A DNA stretch of 64,000 bases from Amoebidium appalachense (lineage: Eukaryota; Ichthyosporea), in contig CAVNZM010000002.1 of the NCBI GenBank assembly GCA_963693365.1, positions 5,704,001-5,768,000 of the forward strand, read 5' to 3'. Each line of letters begins with the position of its first letter. Position 1 is the first letter of the stretch. Below are positions 1 through 11,637 of the stretch, one piece after another. The notes beneath the pieces are model-generated. The model was not told the origin of the DNA and searched no databases. It was given only the letters and a program-made list of their open reading frames with translations. Position numbers and translations under genes: made by a program.

Positions 1-37
1 ACCTCTTCCTCTCCCTCCCTCTTCCCCCTTTCTCTCT

Positions 38-144
38 GAAGACGGGCTCTGCATTATGATGCCCACTGCGTGTGTGCCTTGAGCAAGTCTGCATTGTGTA
101 ATTCTTAGTAGATGTGTCCCTCATACTCGATAACACCATCTAAG

Positions 145-190
<46 letters not shown>
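38..190 (+). repeat. Dispersed poly(C)-ended repeat, family A, diverged copy
   Basis: This stretch shares the family-A order GGCTCTGCATTATGATGC, then CTGCATTGTGTAATTC, then CTCATACTCGATAACAC, and ends in 46 consecutive C residues (145-190). Other copies in the window have the same order of blocks and the same C-run at the 3' end. It lies in the V-ATPase H intron upstream of the first visible exon. Confidence 0.6.
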
Positions 191-192
<2 letters not shown>

Positions 193-328
193 TCCCCGTT
201 TCCCCGATGCCCCTAGGGGCTTCATGTTTGGAATTCCTTCCCGTATTCAGCTAACCTCACCTTCTCCCACACTTCACCCCCCCCCCCCCCCCCCCCCCTC
301 CCCGTTTCCCCCCCTTTTCCCTTTTCAG

Positions 329-1967
329 ACCCCCTTCGAGTGGGGCTCTTCCATGCTGTGGGTGCGTCAGACCCCTCCCTGCCCTACTCCGTGTTCCTGC
401 ACCTGATACTCAACAAGGACGATGCCTACATCCAGAACAAGGCCGTAAAGATTCTCTCAGCACTGGTTCTGACTGGTATGTGTGTGTGTGTGTTGTGAAA
501 GTGCAGTGGGTGATGTGGTGTGCGGGTAGTGCTAATGATCGTGCGCGTTCGGTGTTATGCATTTATTTTGGGATGGTGTTTGGATGTTTGTGACAAGTCT
601 GTTTGTGTTTGTGCTCTTGTGTGTTTGATGTAATTTTTTTTTCGGGGGTTGCTTGTGAATCTTTCACGGCTGGTGGACAAGAGTAAAACGAAAATATATC
701 TTGATGTCAAAAGTGGCGGCAGCGGCCAGAGGGGGAGAGGTGGGAGGACCAGGGGTCCCCGGAGGGGGAGGGGGGGGGGGGGGGGGGGGAGGGGGAGGGG
801 GGGAGGGAAGGGGGTGAGTCCAAAAGCTCTGTGCCTTTTTGAGAGGGGGGGGGGGGGGGGGGGGGGGTGTCCAAAAGCTTTGTGCCTTTTTTGCTGGGTG
901 GAAGAGATAGAAGATTGGGAGGCTTAGTTTTTCCGCATATGTCAGTTTGTTATGTGCTTAGTGCTGCACTCTTTTTCTGGATTTGTTTTTGGTTCACGGA
1001 CATGCAAGTTATTACAGGCGTTCATGCCATGTATGGGCCCTTAGATGTGTGTAAATGTGCTTGCATGCACGTGTGTTTGCGTGCATTTGCTAAATATCCA
1101 TGTGTCCGATTACCGATGTTTTCCTCCTTCTTCCTTAGGGCGGCAGCTAGACAGCCAGAGCTGTGAGCAGTACATGAAGTGGCTGGCAGCCCAGCTCAAG
1201 AAGGGCGACCCAAACACTATCCAGGTGTGTGTGTGGTTTGCTTTTTCAAACAACACTGAAGAAGATGGGGTTGGGGCCGTTTTTTCCCCCCGAAGGTGGG
1301 AGAAGGTGGGGAGGAAGCGGAAGATGGGAGTGGGAAAGGGGTTTGTGTGTGTGGGGGGGGGAGGGGGGGGGGGAGGCAGGGGGGGGGGGGGGCGAGGGGC
1401 CGATGGGTGGGGTGGGTATGGAGGGAGGGAGGGGGGGGGGGGGGGGGGGGGGCAACAAAACTAGAGAAACAGAGTGCTTCGGGCAATAGATGGTGTTGCG
1501 AGGCGTAGGAGCTCGGAGATGGGTACAACAGCATGTACCAAATAAGGACACATCCGAGTGTGGTTTTATGGGTCATAAAGGTTACTGGGTGGGTGTTTGG
1601 TAGGGGCGTGTGGGTGGGTGTGGGTGTGACTGAGTGTGGGGTCGTGGCCGGCAGGGGGGGGGGGGGGGGAGGGGGGAGGGGGGGAGGGGGGATGTGAGTG
1701 GGTAGATGGGGGCAGGTTTTGTCTCGGGGCATGTCGCTTTTTGTTGGTGTGGTTGGTGTTTGTGCGTAGGCACAGCTACACAGATTCACACGAGATGCAC
1801 ACATTCACGCACAAGCAGATGCATTCATGCACACACACGCATACCTGCACACACACATAGACAAAGTTGCCCCCTCCCTCCCCCCCTCCCCTCCCCCCCC
1901 CCCCTCCCCCCTTCCCACACGCACACATACACACAAGCACACACTCAACGCACACACACACACACAA

Positions 1968-2024
<57 letters not shown>

Positions 2025-2037
2025 CACGCACACACAG

Positions 2038-2074
<37 letters not shown>

Positions 2075-2101
2075 GCACACACACACAGACACACAAGCAC
2101 A

Positions 2102-2139
<38 letters not shown>

Positions 2140-2309
2140 CACCACCTTCCATCAGACGCTGATGCGGCACTCCCTGATGGAGCTGCTGCGCCAGGACTAT
2201 TACCGCCAGGAGTTTTACAACACAGCCAACGGCGTGGATGCGTATGTGACCCCCCCCCCCCCCCCCCCGGCCCCACACACACACACCCCACCGTGTTGTG
2301 CATTCCAAG

Positions 2310-2340
<31 letters not shown>

Positions 2341-2730
2341 ATACTTTGTGTGCGCTTTGTAACATTTGCATTGTAATCTCCATAGCGAGTATGAAAAGTG
2401 TTTTACATATTGTCATCTTCCCCCTGCCCCCCCCCCCCCCCCCCCCCCCCATTTTTTCCAAACTGCTCGCTCGCTGCTGCAAAGTTTCCTCTTTTCACTG
2501 CTTTTACTTGTTACCTCTGCTCGAATAAGTACTTCTCGTCTGTGATCATTTTTTAAGATGGGTGGGTGACCCACCCATATGTAAGTGAAGCAGTGTGCCG
2601 AGGGCCGAGGTGATGTGACATGCAAGGTGAATGGGTTACAAGACTTGGGTGTACTGTAGGTGATTTAACCCCACCCTAAGGATGAGATCTATTTTTATGT
2701 ATACTCTTTGTGTGTTCCGTTTTTCAAGTT

Positions 2731-2780
<50 letters not shown>

Positions 2781-4489
2781 ACCTCCCCCGTTCCCTTATG
2801 ATGCACACTCTTTGCATGTGCTCTTCGCTCCAAAATCTGCAATGTGTTATCCGTGTGATCCGTGTTATCCGTGTTATCCTTCGTGAAGTCGTAATTCGTA
2901 CTCTGTAACCCGTTCTAACCCTCCCTTCTAGGCTGTGTGATCTTGTTACTGCACGGGCAGCCAACTTCCAGATGCAGTACCAGGTGGTGTTCTGCCTGTG
3001 GTGCCTGTCCTTCAACCACGACATTGCCGCTAACCTCAGCAAGTACGTTTTTGGTTTTCTTTCTTTTTTTCTTGCTTTCTTTCTTTTTTTGAGGTGCGTG
3101 TGCGTGTGTGTGTATGTGGGGGTGGGGAGGGGGGGGGGGAGAAGGGTAGGGGGTTGGAGGGGCGGGAGGATAAGGGCTTTGGATTGGTGCCGGCCCCCTA
3201 TGAGAGCTATTTTATTAACATGAGCCATTGCACAGCATTCCAGCCCATGACTTTTCTGGTTTCACATGTACATGTCTAAAGCTTGCTAATGATTGATGAT
3301 TTGGTGCGCTTCACCTGTCATGTGTCTGCCTGTATGTCGACTTTCTTCTTTTTCCTTTGGTCGTTCTGTTTGTGGTTTTTCTTATGTTGTATTATTGGGG
3401 GGTTAATTGATGGCACGTACGGAACATAAGTGGGGATGGGCTGTACCAATGCTGCATGCTCCCTTTCTCTATTTCCGATGTATTCGAAGCAGTGCACTGT
3501 GTATTTGTTGTATACCTAGTCCCTTTAATTGTGTACTGCATGTTAACAGCCCCATATCCATTCCTCACCTATTTCCGTCCCTTCCACCACCGCTGGGCCT
3601 GCATTGACTAACGAACATACACACACTCACGCGCACACATCCACGTGCTTATTCTCTCTCTCTCTCTGACACACACACACACACTGACACACACACACCA
3701 CACACACACAACGCACACACACACACACACATACACACACACACGACACACATGTACAACACACACACACAACACACACGCACGCGCGCGCACACACACG
3801 CTCACACACACACAACGCACACACACACACACACACACACAGGTACCACGTGCAGCGGGTGGTTGCGCAGATTCTTGCCAAGACCAGCAAGGAAAAGGTC
3901 GTGCGTGTGGCATGCTCTACCCTCAAGGTGAGTTTTTCATTCTTTTTTTTCTTCTTTCTTTTTTCTCGTTTTTTTTTTGGGGGGAGGGGGGGGAGGGGGG
4001 GGGGGGGGGTCCGGATATATATGTAGGAAGTGATCCTGATCAGATGAGATAGAAAAGCCATAAGCATAGGGCCGTAGAGAAGTATGGGGGGCCATGGGTG
4101 GGAGGCAGGCAAAGAAAACTGCAGACGATGGGGAACGGGGGGGAGGGGGGAGGGGGGAGGGGGGAGCGGGAAGAGGAGGAGGTGGAGGTAGGGGGAAAGG
4201 AGGCAAGGGGATGAGTGAAAGAAGAAAGGTGGACATCAAACAGATGATGCGAGGTGGCAGGTGGCAACATGTGTATAGGTGTGGCCGTGAGTAGTGTGTA
4301 GTGTGGGTGTGGGTGTGTGGAAGGGGGGGGAGGGGGGGGGGGGGGGGGGGGGGGGAGGGGATATAGGAGTCACGGAATGTATCTCCTGTTAACGATGCAT
4401 AGTGGGACTAAGCCAACTACGGAGGCCATGATAGTGCTTCCAATCTTCTTTTTTTTGTTCTTTCTTATCCTTCTCCGTCTTCGTCTTTT

Positions 4490-4521
<32 letters not shown>

Positions 4522-4561
4522 CCTTTCTTTTTTGTGTGTGGGTGATGGTGGTGGTGGTGGT

Positions 4562-4605
<44 letters not shown>

Positions 4606-4966
4606 GAGGGGAGATGTCATCGATTGTAGTGCGCATGGCAGTGCATTTGGCATACATAACATTTAATTACAGGACATGTCTTCCTCTCTTCTCCCGTCTC
4701 CTCTTCTACTCTTTCCCCCCCCCATTTCTTTTCCAGCCCTTCTGACCCAATGCCCCCACAGAATCTGCTGACACAGCCTGACCGACCGACCACTAATGCC
4801 GAGCTGATGATTTCAAACGGCCTTCTAAAAACCCTCCGCTCATTACAGGTGGGCTTACCCCCCAACCCCGCCTTTCCCCGGTTTTCCGAACACCACCACC
4901 ACAATTTACTCGCTTGCCGTGCGTGAGGAGAGTTACGGTGGGTGGGTGGGTGTTTTTTTTTTTTGT

Positions 4967-4997
<31 letters not shown>

Positions 4998-5136
4998 TAA
5001 ATGGTCAGTGACTTCTTTCTTACTTGTCAATGCTATTTGCACATATCAGCAGCCGATAGGTTCAATATGCAAAGGGAACGGGTAGGTTCATTAGAGGTCA
5101 ATGGAGTCGACCTTAACTTTAGTGGATGTTTTTTTT

Positions 5137-5204
<68 letters not shown>

Positions 5205-5341
5205 ATTCTTTTTGGAGGTGTCTCTCTCTCTCTCCCTCCCTCTCTTGGGGGACTACCATTGTCCCAGTCCAGCCAGATCACCGTTTCCCCCTGATGGACT
5301 TTGGTACATAATTGGTCTGAGCCTTTGTCCCAAACTTCCTC

Positions 5342-5372
<31 letters not shown>

Positions 5373-5384
5373 AAAAAAACTCGG

Positions 5385-5478
<94 letters not shown>

Positions 5479-7052
5479 ACACACACACAGAACAAGAACT
5501 GGAAGGACGAGGACCTTCAGGAGGACCTTAAGATGCTGGTCGAGAAGCTGGACGAGTGTGTCCAGGATATGAGGTGTGTGGTTTAATGCATTTATCTCTT
5601 TATCTATTCTTCTGGCGTCAATTTATCTATTTTCTCACTACCTACGGCTCTATTAATTCTTTGTCCGTTTACATGTAGTGGTTGGTTTGTTTGTTTGTAC
5701 GTTTTTTATTTTTTATTTATGGTGTTGTTATTTATTCTCTTTTTGAATGAATAATAAATGCAGGGACGAAAGGGGGAGGGGGGGGGGGGGGATAGGTCCT
5801 GACTGGGCGTTCTTTTCCCTTGGTCTTTTTAGGGGTATGAGGCTAGGTGTGTCTTGTGGTGTAGATATGCAGCAGCATACCATAGTAAATACTCCACTCA
5901 CGTCTGTGCATGCAGCTCGTACGATGAGTATGTTGCAGAGATCAAGAGTGGGGACATCAAGTGGAGTGCCGTGCACAAGTCGGAGGGTTTCTGGAGGGAA
6001 AACATCATGCGCTTTAACGACGATAACAGGGAGATGCTCAGGTGTGCATGCCCACACAAACACACACAAGCACAAGGCCACACACATGCACACACGTGCG
6101 CGCGCGTGGGCGCGGCCCCGCGCGTGCACACACACACATGCATGCATACTTCCGCGCATGTACACACATGCACGCACATGCACACACTCGTTCGCTGACA
6201 CACAGACACACATACACACGCCCATTACACACGTGCACACACATGCACACACTCACTCGCTCGCTGAGTCTGACACACACATACACACACACACACACAC
6301 ACACATGCCTGCACACGCACACGTACACACACACGTGCACACACACACGTGCACACACGCACACACACACCACCCATACCCACATGCACGAGTACATACA
6401 CAGATATACACACGCATACTTTTGAGTACACAACAGGGACATGAAGGTAGCAAGCACGAGTGTTCGCATGAGGCATGTGGATGCCAACACAAACACCCAA
6501 CATAAGGCGTGTCAGACCCACACTCACACGTACACATCCTATCTCCCCCTCTTGATTTATGGTTAGACAACAAGTGGTGTTGTGCTCCAACACACCTGAG
6601 TAGCAGTCGATGTCTTTTGTTGTAACATCACGCACCATTCACCATACTTCAACCGTACCGAATTCCGGTATATTGAACCGGGCATCCACACCAAAATTTG
6701 GTATTTCTGACTGGGCAACCACATAGAATTTGGGAACGTGTAACCAGACAACCACACCAAAATTCGGTGTATCTAATCGGTTATCTCCCCATGATGTTGA
6801 TTGCGTAGCTAGAGGAGAGCCTTAATCCCGGATTTTTGTTTTATCTACACGAACACCATACCAAGCCTCGGGTACAACTGTTCTCTGATATATTAGTCCG
6901 AAGTTTCGGCATATCTAACATGTTATCTCGACAGGTTGCTGATTGCACAGCTAGAGGAGAGCCATGACCCTGTTGTCCTAGCTGTGTGTTCCCACGACCT
7001 TGGAGAGTATGTGCGCCACTACCAGCGCGGTCGTGGGTATGTCCACATATAC

Positions 7053-7101
<49 letters not shown>

Positions 7102-7297
7102 CACACACACACCCCTACACATCCACCTAATTGATTGGGGTTCGTCGACGAGGTGAATGGTCTTAAACTCGGGTACTGTAGGTGACGTGTGCTTCCTGAG
7201 AGGATGGGCTTTGCTTATTATGTGTGATCTGCAGTCTTGTGTTGTGTTGTCCATTGTAGAATACGTACTTCGGTTTCTATAACACATCCCCCCCCCC

Positions 7298-7328
<31 letters not shown>

Positions 7329-7473
7329 ACACACACGCACACACTGTTGGTTTTTTTTTTTACACTAGCGTTTTTTTTGTTTTGTTTTTTTGTTTTTTTT
7401 TTGCTTTTTGTCGTGAATGTATGCCTCATACTTCGTAACACAGATTAAACCCCCACACTCCATAACACATAAT

Positions 7474-7506
<33 letters not shown>

Positions 7507-7719
7507 CCCCCAGGGAACTCTGAAACGCATTATTACCCCCCCTCCCCCCTCCTCCCCCACCCTCTTACACAATTACTGTAATACATTTCTAACGTCTACC
7601 CCACCCCTCTCCTCATCCCCATGCACACTCACACACTCTCTCCTCTAGCATGTTTCTATCCCCCCCCCCCCCCCCCCCCCCCTCCCCCCTCCCCCCCCAA
7701 CACACACACACACAACACA

Positions 7720-7772
<53 letters not shown>

Positions 7773-8688
7773 CACGTGGAGGAGCTAGGGGGCAAGAAGG
7801 CGCTGATCAGCCTGATGCAGCACGGAGACAGCAGTGTGCGCTATGAGGCCCTCGTGGCCATCCAGAAGATGATGGTCCAGAACTGGTGCGTGACGTTATT
7901 GATGCCAGATTGCAATGGATGGGGCTGAAACCACTGACGGTAGATTGAAATGGTGTAAAAACGAGCCGCTTCGCGTTGATCTAAATATCTAAATATCTAG
8001 ATTGTTAAATTTACGTATAAAACTTCCGCAATCCGATCGATCTGTTAAAATTTTAAAGTTTGCGTAAAATCTAGATTGATTTCGACCCTCTTCCAGATGG
8101 GCGCATCTGGAAGAGGGGGGGGGGGGGGGGGGTCTTCCAGATGTCTAGGATGAGACGATTGGTCCTTGGAACTCGACTGAAGATTTCTTATCCAATAGAA
8201 TTGCGATCTACGATCTAGATAGTTCAGTTTCTAAACTGCTTTACGCGAATCGAGCAGACTTTTAGATATTTAGAGAACGGCATTGGTTCTCTAAATTCGC
8301 CGAGTATTTAGATATATAAATCAACGCGAAGCGACTCAATCATTGATGTCAGATTGAAACGGGTGTTTGTGAGGTCATTGTCGGTGTAGTGAAATGGGCG
8401 GAAGGGTGTAAAGTGAAATTATTTACGGCAGAATGAAATGGGTGGTGGTGATATTAGTGACTGCGGATTGAAATGGGTGGTGGTGTGTAATTCGGCAGTG
8501 CAACTGTAAAAACATCGGGGCAGGGAACTGAATGTGTTTTTGCATGATATAGCGGCACTATGCATGCCAGATGCAAAGCGTGTAGTCATTACTGCGGTAT
8601 GGTACATTTTATTTTGATATAAGCCATGATTATGCGTCAAACAAGAGGGTTATGCACACCACAAAAGACATTAGCACACACACACCAC

Positions 8689-8747
<59 letters not shown>

Positions 8748-8925
8748 ACCACCACCACCACCCAAAAAAAAAAAAAAAAAAGGCGCGCACACACACGCAC
8801 GCACGTGCACACACACACACACACACACACACAACACACACCGATGCCACATGCTCACGAACACCAACCCACACAGGCACTTCCTTAACAAGCAAGCAGC
8901 AGCACCCGAGAAGCCCGGCAAGTGA
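329..8925 (+). CDS. ATP6V1H: V-type proton ATPase subunit H (5' partial, 11 exons)
   Basis: Regulatory subunit H of the V1 sector of the vacuolar proton pump; it couples V1 to V0 and permits ATP-driven acidification of vacuoles and endosomes. Exons with consistent phases: 329-475, 1139-1224, 2156-2241, 2932-3042, 3843-3927, 4762-4848, 5491-5573, 5916-6041, 6935-7036, 7772-7885, 8877-8925 (TGA stop). About 357 residues are encoded; the family is usually near 440-480, so roughly 100 N-terminal residues lie upstream. Recognition rests on the armadillo/HEAT-like helical repeats and family signatures: [67 protein letters not shown] and [19 protein letters not shown]. The introns are unusually repeat-rich, and several splice sites lie in (GT)n or (CA)n tracts. 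Exon 4 begins exactly where a dispersed repeat copy ends. The family assignment is secure; the exact donor of exon 9 was chosen by phase. Confidence 0.95.
640..870 (+). repeat. G-rich homopolymer tracts in V-ATPase H intron
   Basis: Long G runs interrupted by single A or C residues (about 760-870). Similar G-rich blocks recur in this gene's introns at about 1350-1452, 1650-1692, 3995-4010, 4320-4360, 4561-4603 and 5147-5202. They are low-complexity sequence and any open frames through them (poly-Gly, poly-Pro) are not genes. Confidence 0.85.
1916..2140 (+). repeat. (CA)n microsatellite before exon 3 of V-ATPase H
   Basis: Nearly continuous CA dinucleotides with rare G, T or extra A interruptions, ending about 15 bases before the exon 3 acceptor. 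The tract sits where a polypyrimidine/acceptor region is expected. Confidence 0.9.
2625..2931 (+). repeat. Two consecutive family-A repeat copies, the second ending at a splice acceptor
   Basis: Copy one runs from AGGTGAATGGGTTACA through ACTGTAGGTGA and TATACTCTTTGTGTGTTCC into a C run at about 2734-2780. Copy two starts near 2788 (ATGATGCACACTCTTTGCAT), contains a three-fold TCCGTG/TTATCCGTG stutter, and finishes ACTCTGTAACCCGTTCTAAC before the AG at 2930-2931. Exon 4 of V-ATPase H starts at 2932, so the repeat appears to supply the 3' splice site. Confidence 0.65.
5131..5202 (+). repeat. T(n)G(n) homopolymer pair
   Basis: A T run immediately followed by a G run of more than 50 bases. This is the complement of the C(n)A(n) order found at many other places in the window, including the (C)n(A)17 block at 5341-5379. 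Confidence 0.9.
5385..5490 (+). repeat. (CA)n microsatellite forming exon 7 acceptor of V-ATPase H
   Basis: About 45 uninterrupted CA units to 5475, then CGTACACACACACAG, which provides the AG acceptor at 5489-5490. There is no conventional pyrimidine tract between the repeat and the exon. Confidence 0.9.
6745..6830 (+). pseudogene. Decayed duplicate of the start of V-ATPase H exon 9
   Basis: The stretch from ACCAAAATTCGGTGTATCT through GATTGCGTAGCTAGAGGAGA to CCTTAATCC matches the real intron end and exon start at about 6890-6975 (TTTCGGCATATCTAAC, GATTGCACAGCTAGAGGAGA, CCATGACCC) with an offset near 143 bases. In the upstream copy the CAG acceptor has become CCCAT and CAG (Gln) has become TAG (stop), so it is not usable as an exon. 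It is best read as an old tandem duplication. Confidence 0.7.
7138..7314 (+). repeat. Dispersed poly(C)-ended repeat, family A, long copy
   Basis: Contains the extended 5' part of the family (GAGGTGAATGGTCTTAAACT, CGGGTACTGTAGGTGACGTG), then GGATGGGCTTTGCTTATTAT, a TTGTGTTGTCCATTGT block, ACGTACTTCGG and ATAACACA, ending in a C run. The same order occurs at 47250-47460. It lies in the V-ATPase H intron after exon 9. Confidence 0.75.
7961..8337. mobile_element. MITE-like element with ~33-bp terminal inverted repeats
   Basis: The left end GAGCCGCTTCGCGTTGATCT (continuing to about 7993) and the reverse complement of the right end GAGTCGCTTCGCGTTGATTT match over about 33 bases with a few mismatches. 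The interior (~310 bp) is AT-rich, has no coding frame, and contains a perfect 14-bp-stem hairpin at 8096-8127 followed by a G run and a further copy of TCTTCCAGATG. Size, inverted ends and lack of coding sequence fit a non-autonomous DNA transposon. No clear target-site duplication was seen. It lies in the last intron of V-ATPase H. Confidence 0.65.
8096..8127. repeat. Perfect short hairpin inside the MITE-like element
   Basis: CCCTCTTCCAGATG, a GGCG loop, then its exact reverse complement CATCTGGAAGAGGG. Confidence 0.85.
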
Positions 8926-10403
8926 GCCTAGCACCACAGCCCAGGTGCATTGCGCACCATCAAAATGGGTGCACTGTTCAATGTCGCAGGTGTCTTTTGA
9001 GTTTAACGGGGTAGATTCACTGATGTCACATTCATGCTGTTTGTTTTATTTCCAAGTGCGCATTACTGCATGCCGTCGATGCATGCGGCACCCATGCGTC
9101 CTTCTTTTTTTGTTTTTTCTTTTCTTTAAAGGATCCTCATCACATGCACGACAATGTGTACGCGCATACTCAAAAGTTGCCAGACTAATTTTAGCATGGA
9201 TGTGTTTATAGGCTTATGCAGGCATTACACAAGTGTGAGTGATACAGAGGCATATGCATTCTGTATACCCGGTCTGGCTGTTTGTGTGCCTGGCTAATAT
9301 GAGCAAAACGGTCTTGGAGGTGCGGTGTATACGTGTGCAAGGTGTTGCAGAATTCATATGGTGTCGTTCGGCATCGCTCGACGTCGACTGTGTCAATTAT
9401 ACGTAAAATGCAATAAAAAAATGCACTTGTTATTGACCAAGACATCCCAAATTTAGCTCCAATGTCCTTCTTCCACCCTCTCTTTCCGCACGAATTATCG
9501 AATATATATGCAGAGGCCATATGCATGCATATGCAGGCAATGCATGTGCACTAGATTAGATATTATTCGAGCCCAAATGAAAAAAAATTGTTACCTCGTA
9601 CATATTGGCGAATATCTTTGCCGCGCAGCGGCTCAGTTTTTGGCAATAAGTACGTTGTGTGTATGTACATGTACAGTATCACCCATGATCATGCTTGATG
9701 GCTCGATCATGAGTCTCAAGTGCACCCATCTGCATGTGCATGCGCATGCACCATGTGCGGCAATGGCCATGGCATCGTGTAGGTGTTTGCATGCACGTTA
9801 TACATGCAGATCTGTGCACTGAGGATCATTGCACTTTATTGGCTGCTCACTCCGGCCCAGTGACACGACATGGGCTCCATGGATGCAATACAAGTTTATG
9901 TTAACGGTCATCCATCTACTACACGGCCAGTAGCCACACCCGAAACGAAACGGACAACATAAAGCAAATTTTTTACAAACAAGTTCGAACGGAAAACAAA
10001 ACAAACCAAACATAATGATTTAATGGCACAAAAAGCTATTGGGCATGCTCTGGGCCTAAGTAGAAATGTGCAGGCCATGGCCAATATTAGGTCAACTATG
10101 TACAGTCTCCCATGTCATTGAGGAATACATTACCAGGCCTGATGCGACTATAACATATAGGTGCGCCCAGGTACTTACATACTTACGTGCACTACTCGTA
10201 CGTCCCACTGGCCACAGCTAATTAGTGGCCGGGACATGAATTTAGCGACTATTACAGGCACGGCTGGAAGGGACACCCACGAACACATCCCATCCATGCC
10301 GCCATAAGTCAAAACTTAGACCTACACACAAGTGCCATCATACACACTGTGCATGCCGATACGTGCCAAACCAGACCCGCACATATGCCACCACATGCCC
10401 ATC

Positions 10404-10535
10404 TTATAGGGTGCCGCACACACCTACTATTAGGACTGTGTTGGGCCGGGCTCTGGCATGCAGGTCATGGGAGACGTGCAAGACTACAGGCAGGCTGAAG
10501 GGCACGATGTTCTGGGTGATGGCCCGGTCATTCGT
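10404..10535 (-). CDS. Possible terminal exon of an unrecognised gene
   Basis: On the minus strand an acceptor-like CCTCCACAG is followed at 10535 by 43 codons and a TAA at 10406-10404. The frame begins TNDRAITQNIVPFSLPVVLH and continues without low complexity. Its codons mostly end in G or C, like the confirmed exons nearby and unlike the surrounding sequence. I do not recognise the family. No upstream exons were found in 10.5-12.6 kb, so it may be an exon remnant or a chance frame. Confidence 0.25.
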   Translation of the reverse strand, partial: TNDRAITQNIVPFSLPVVLHVSHDLHARARPNTVLIVGVCGTL

Positions 10536-10570
10536 CTGTGGAGGGGGTGGTGGTGAGTGCACACATGCCA

Positions 10571-10623
<53 letters not shown>

Positions 10624-11144
10624 GTGTGCGCGCGTGTGGTGTATGTGCGTGCCAGTATTTACGTGTGTGTGTGTGTGCGTGCACGCACGGAGGGGGGGGG
10701 GAGGGGGGGGGGGAGGGGGGGGGGGGGGGGGATGTATGTGTTAAGATTGTTGGAAATGTGGATGAGGCATCAAACGACAAAACATAAACCGTCACAAAAA
10801 TGACCCCCCCCCCCCCCCCCCCCCCCAGAAAAAAAAAAAGAACAGCCCTCCTCCTCCCACCAACGTGCAGGCAGAGGACACTTGATCAGAGCCCATCATC
10901 AGGAGGGTGCTTTGCCTCCACCAAAGAATGGGGTTTCTTCTGACCTCTCCCCGGAAGGAGTGAAGGGGGGGGGGGGGGGGGGGGGGGGGAGGAGGGAGGG
11001 GAGGGGGGGGGGGGGGGGGGGGGGGAGAGCGAGAGAAAAAGAGAGAGAGAGGAATGCAGGGAATGTGTGTGTGTGTGCGTATGTACAGGGAATGTGTGTG
11101 TGTGTGCGTATGTACATTTCTATCATAGGAAGACCCCCGGGGGG

Positions 11145-11265
11145 GGGGGGGGGGGTTTGAATGCGTCAAAAAGTACGAAGTACACAAGAACAAACGGATA
11201 ACACGATGCAGAATGTAAGCCATACATAAAGAGTATGCATAATAAAGAGCCCATCCTCGGGGGGG
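11145..11265 (-). repeat. Family-A repeat, reversed copy
   Basis: Read on the minus strand, it carries GGATGGGCTCTTTATTATGC, ATACTCTTTATGTATGGC, CATTCTGCATCGTGTTATCC and GTGTACTTCGTACTTTTTGA, followed by CGCATTCAAACC and a C run (the G run at about 11138-11156 on the plus strand). It is nearly identical in its core to the plus-strand copy at 47320-47430. Confidence 0.8.
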
Positions 11266-11585
11266 GGGGGGGAGATGAGAGAGCGAGAGAGAGAGAGGGT
11301 CAGGTCAATGAATGCAATGTGTGGACACACAATAGGAGGAGCCGAATTGATAACCAACCCCCCTCCCCCCCCCTCCCCCACCCACTCTCCCCCTCCCCCC
11401 AACCCACCACCACCACCTACCCACACACAACCCAATCCCTTTTCATTCCCCTCACCATCTTTCCCGTTTTACCAGTAAAATCTCACCCCTTCCAGTCCCC
11501 CCCCCCCCCCCAAAAAAAAAGTCACTTGATGAATGTAAATCACGCACATACACATGCAGGCACATGTACACACACACACACAGCC

Positions 11586-11637
<52 letters not shown>

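Noticed and set aside
1706-2482. Long open frames on both strands through CA/GT-rich DNA (His/Thr- or Cys/Val-rich)
   Set aside because: They are translations of dinucleotide repeats; the only coding part is V-ATPase H exon 3 inside.
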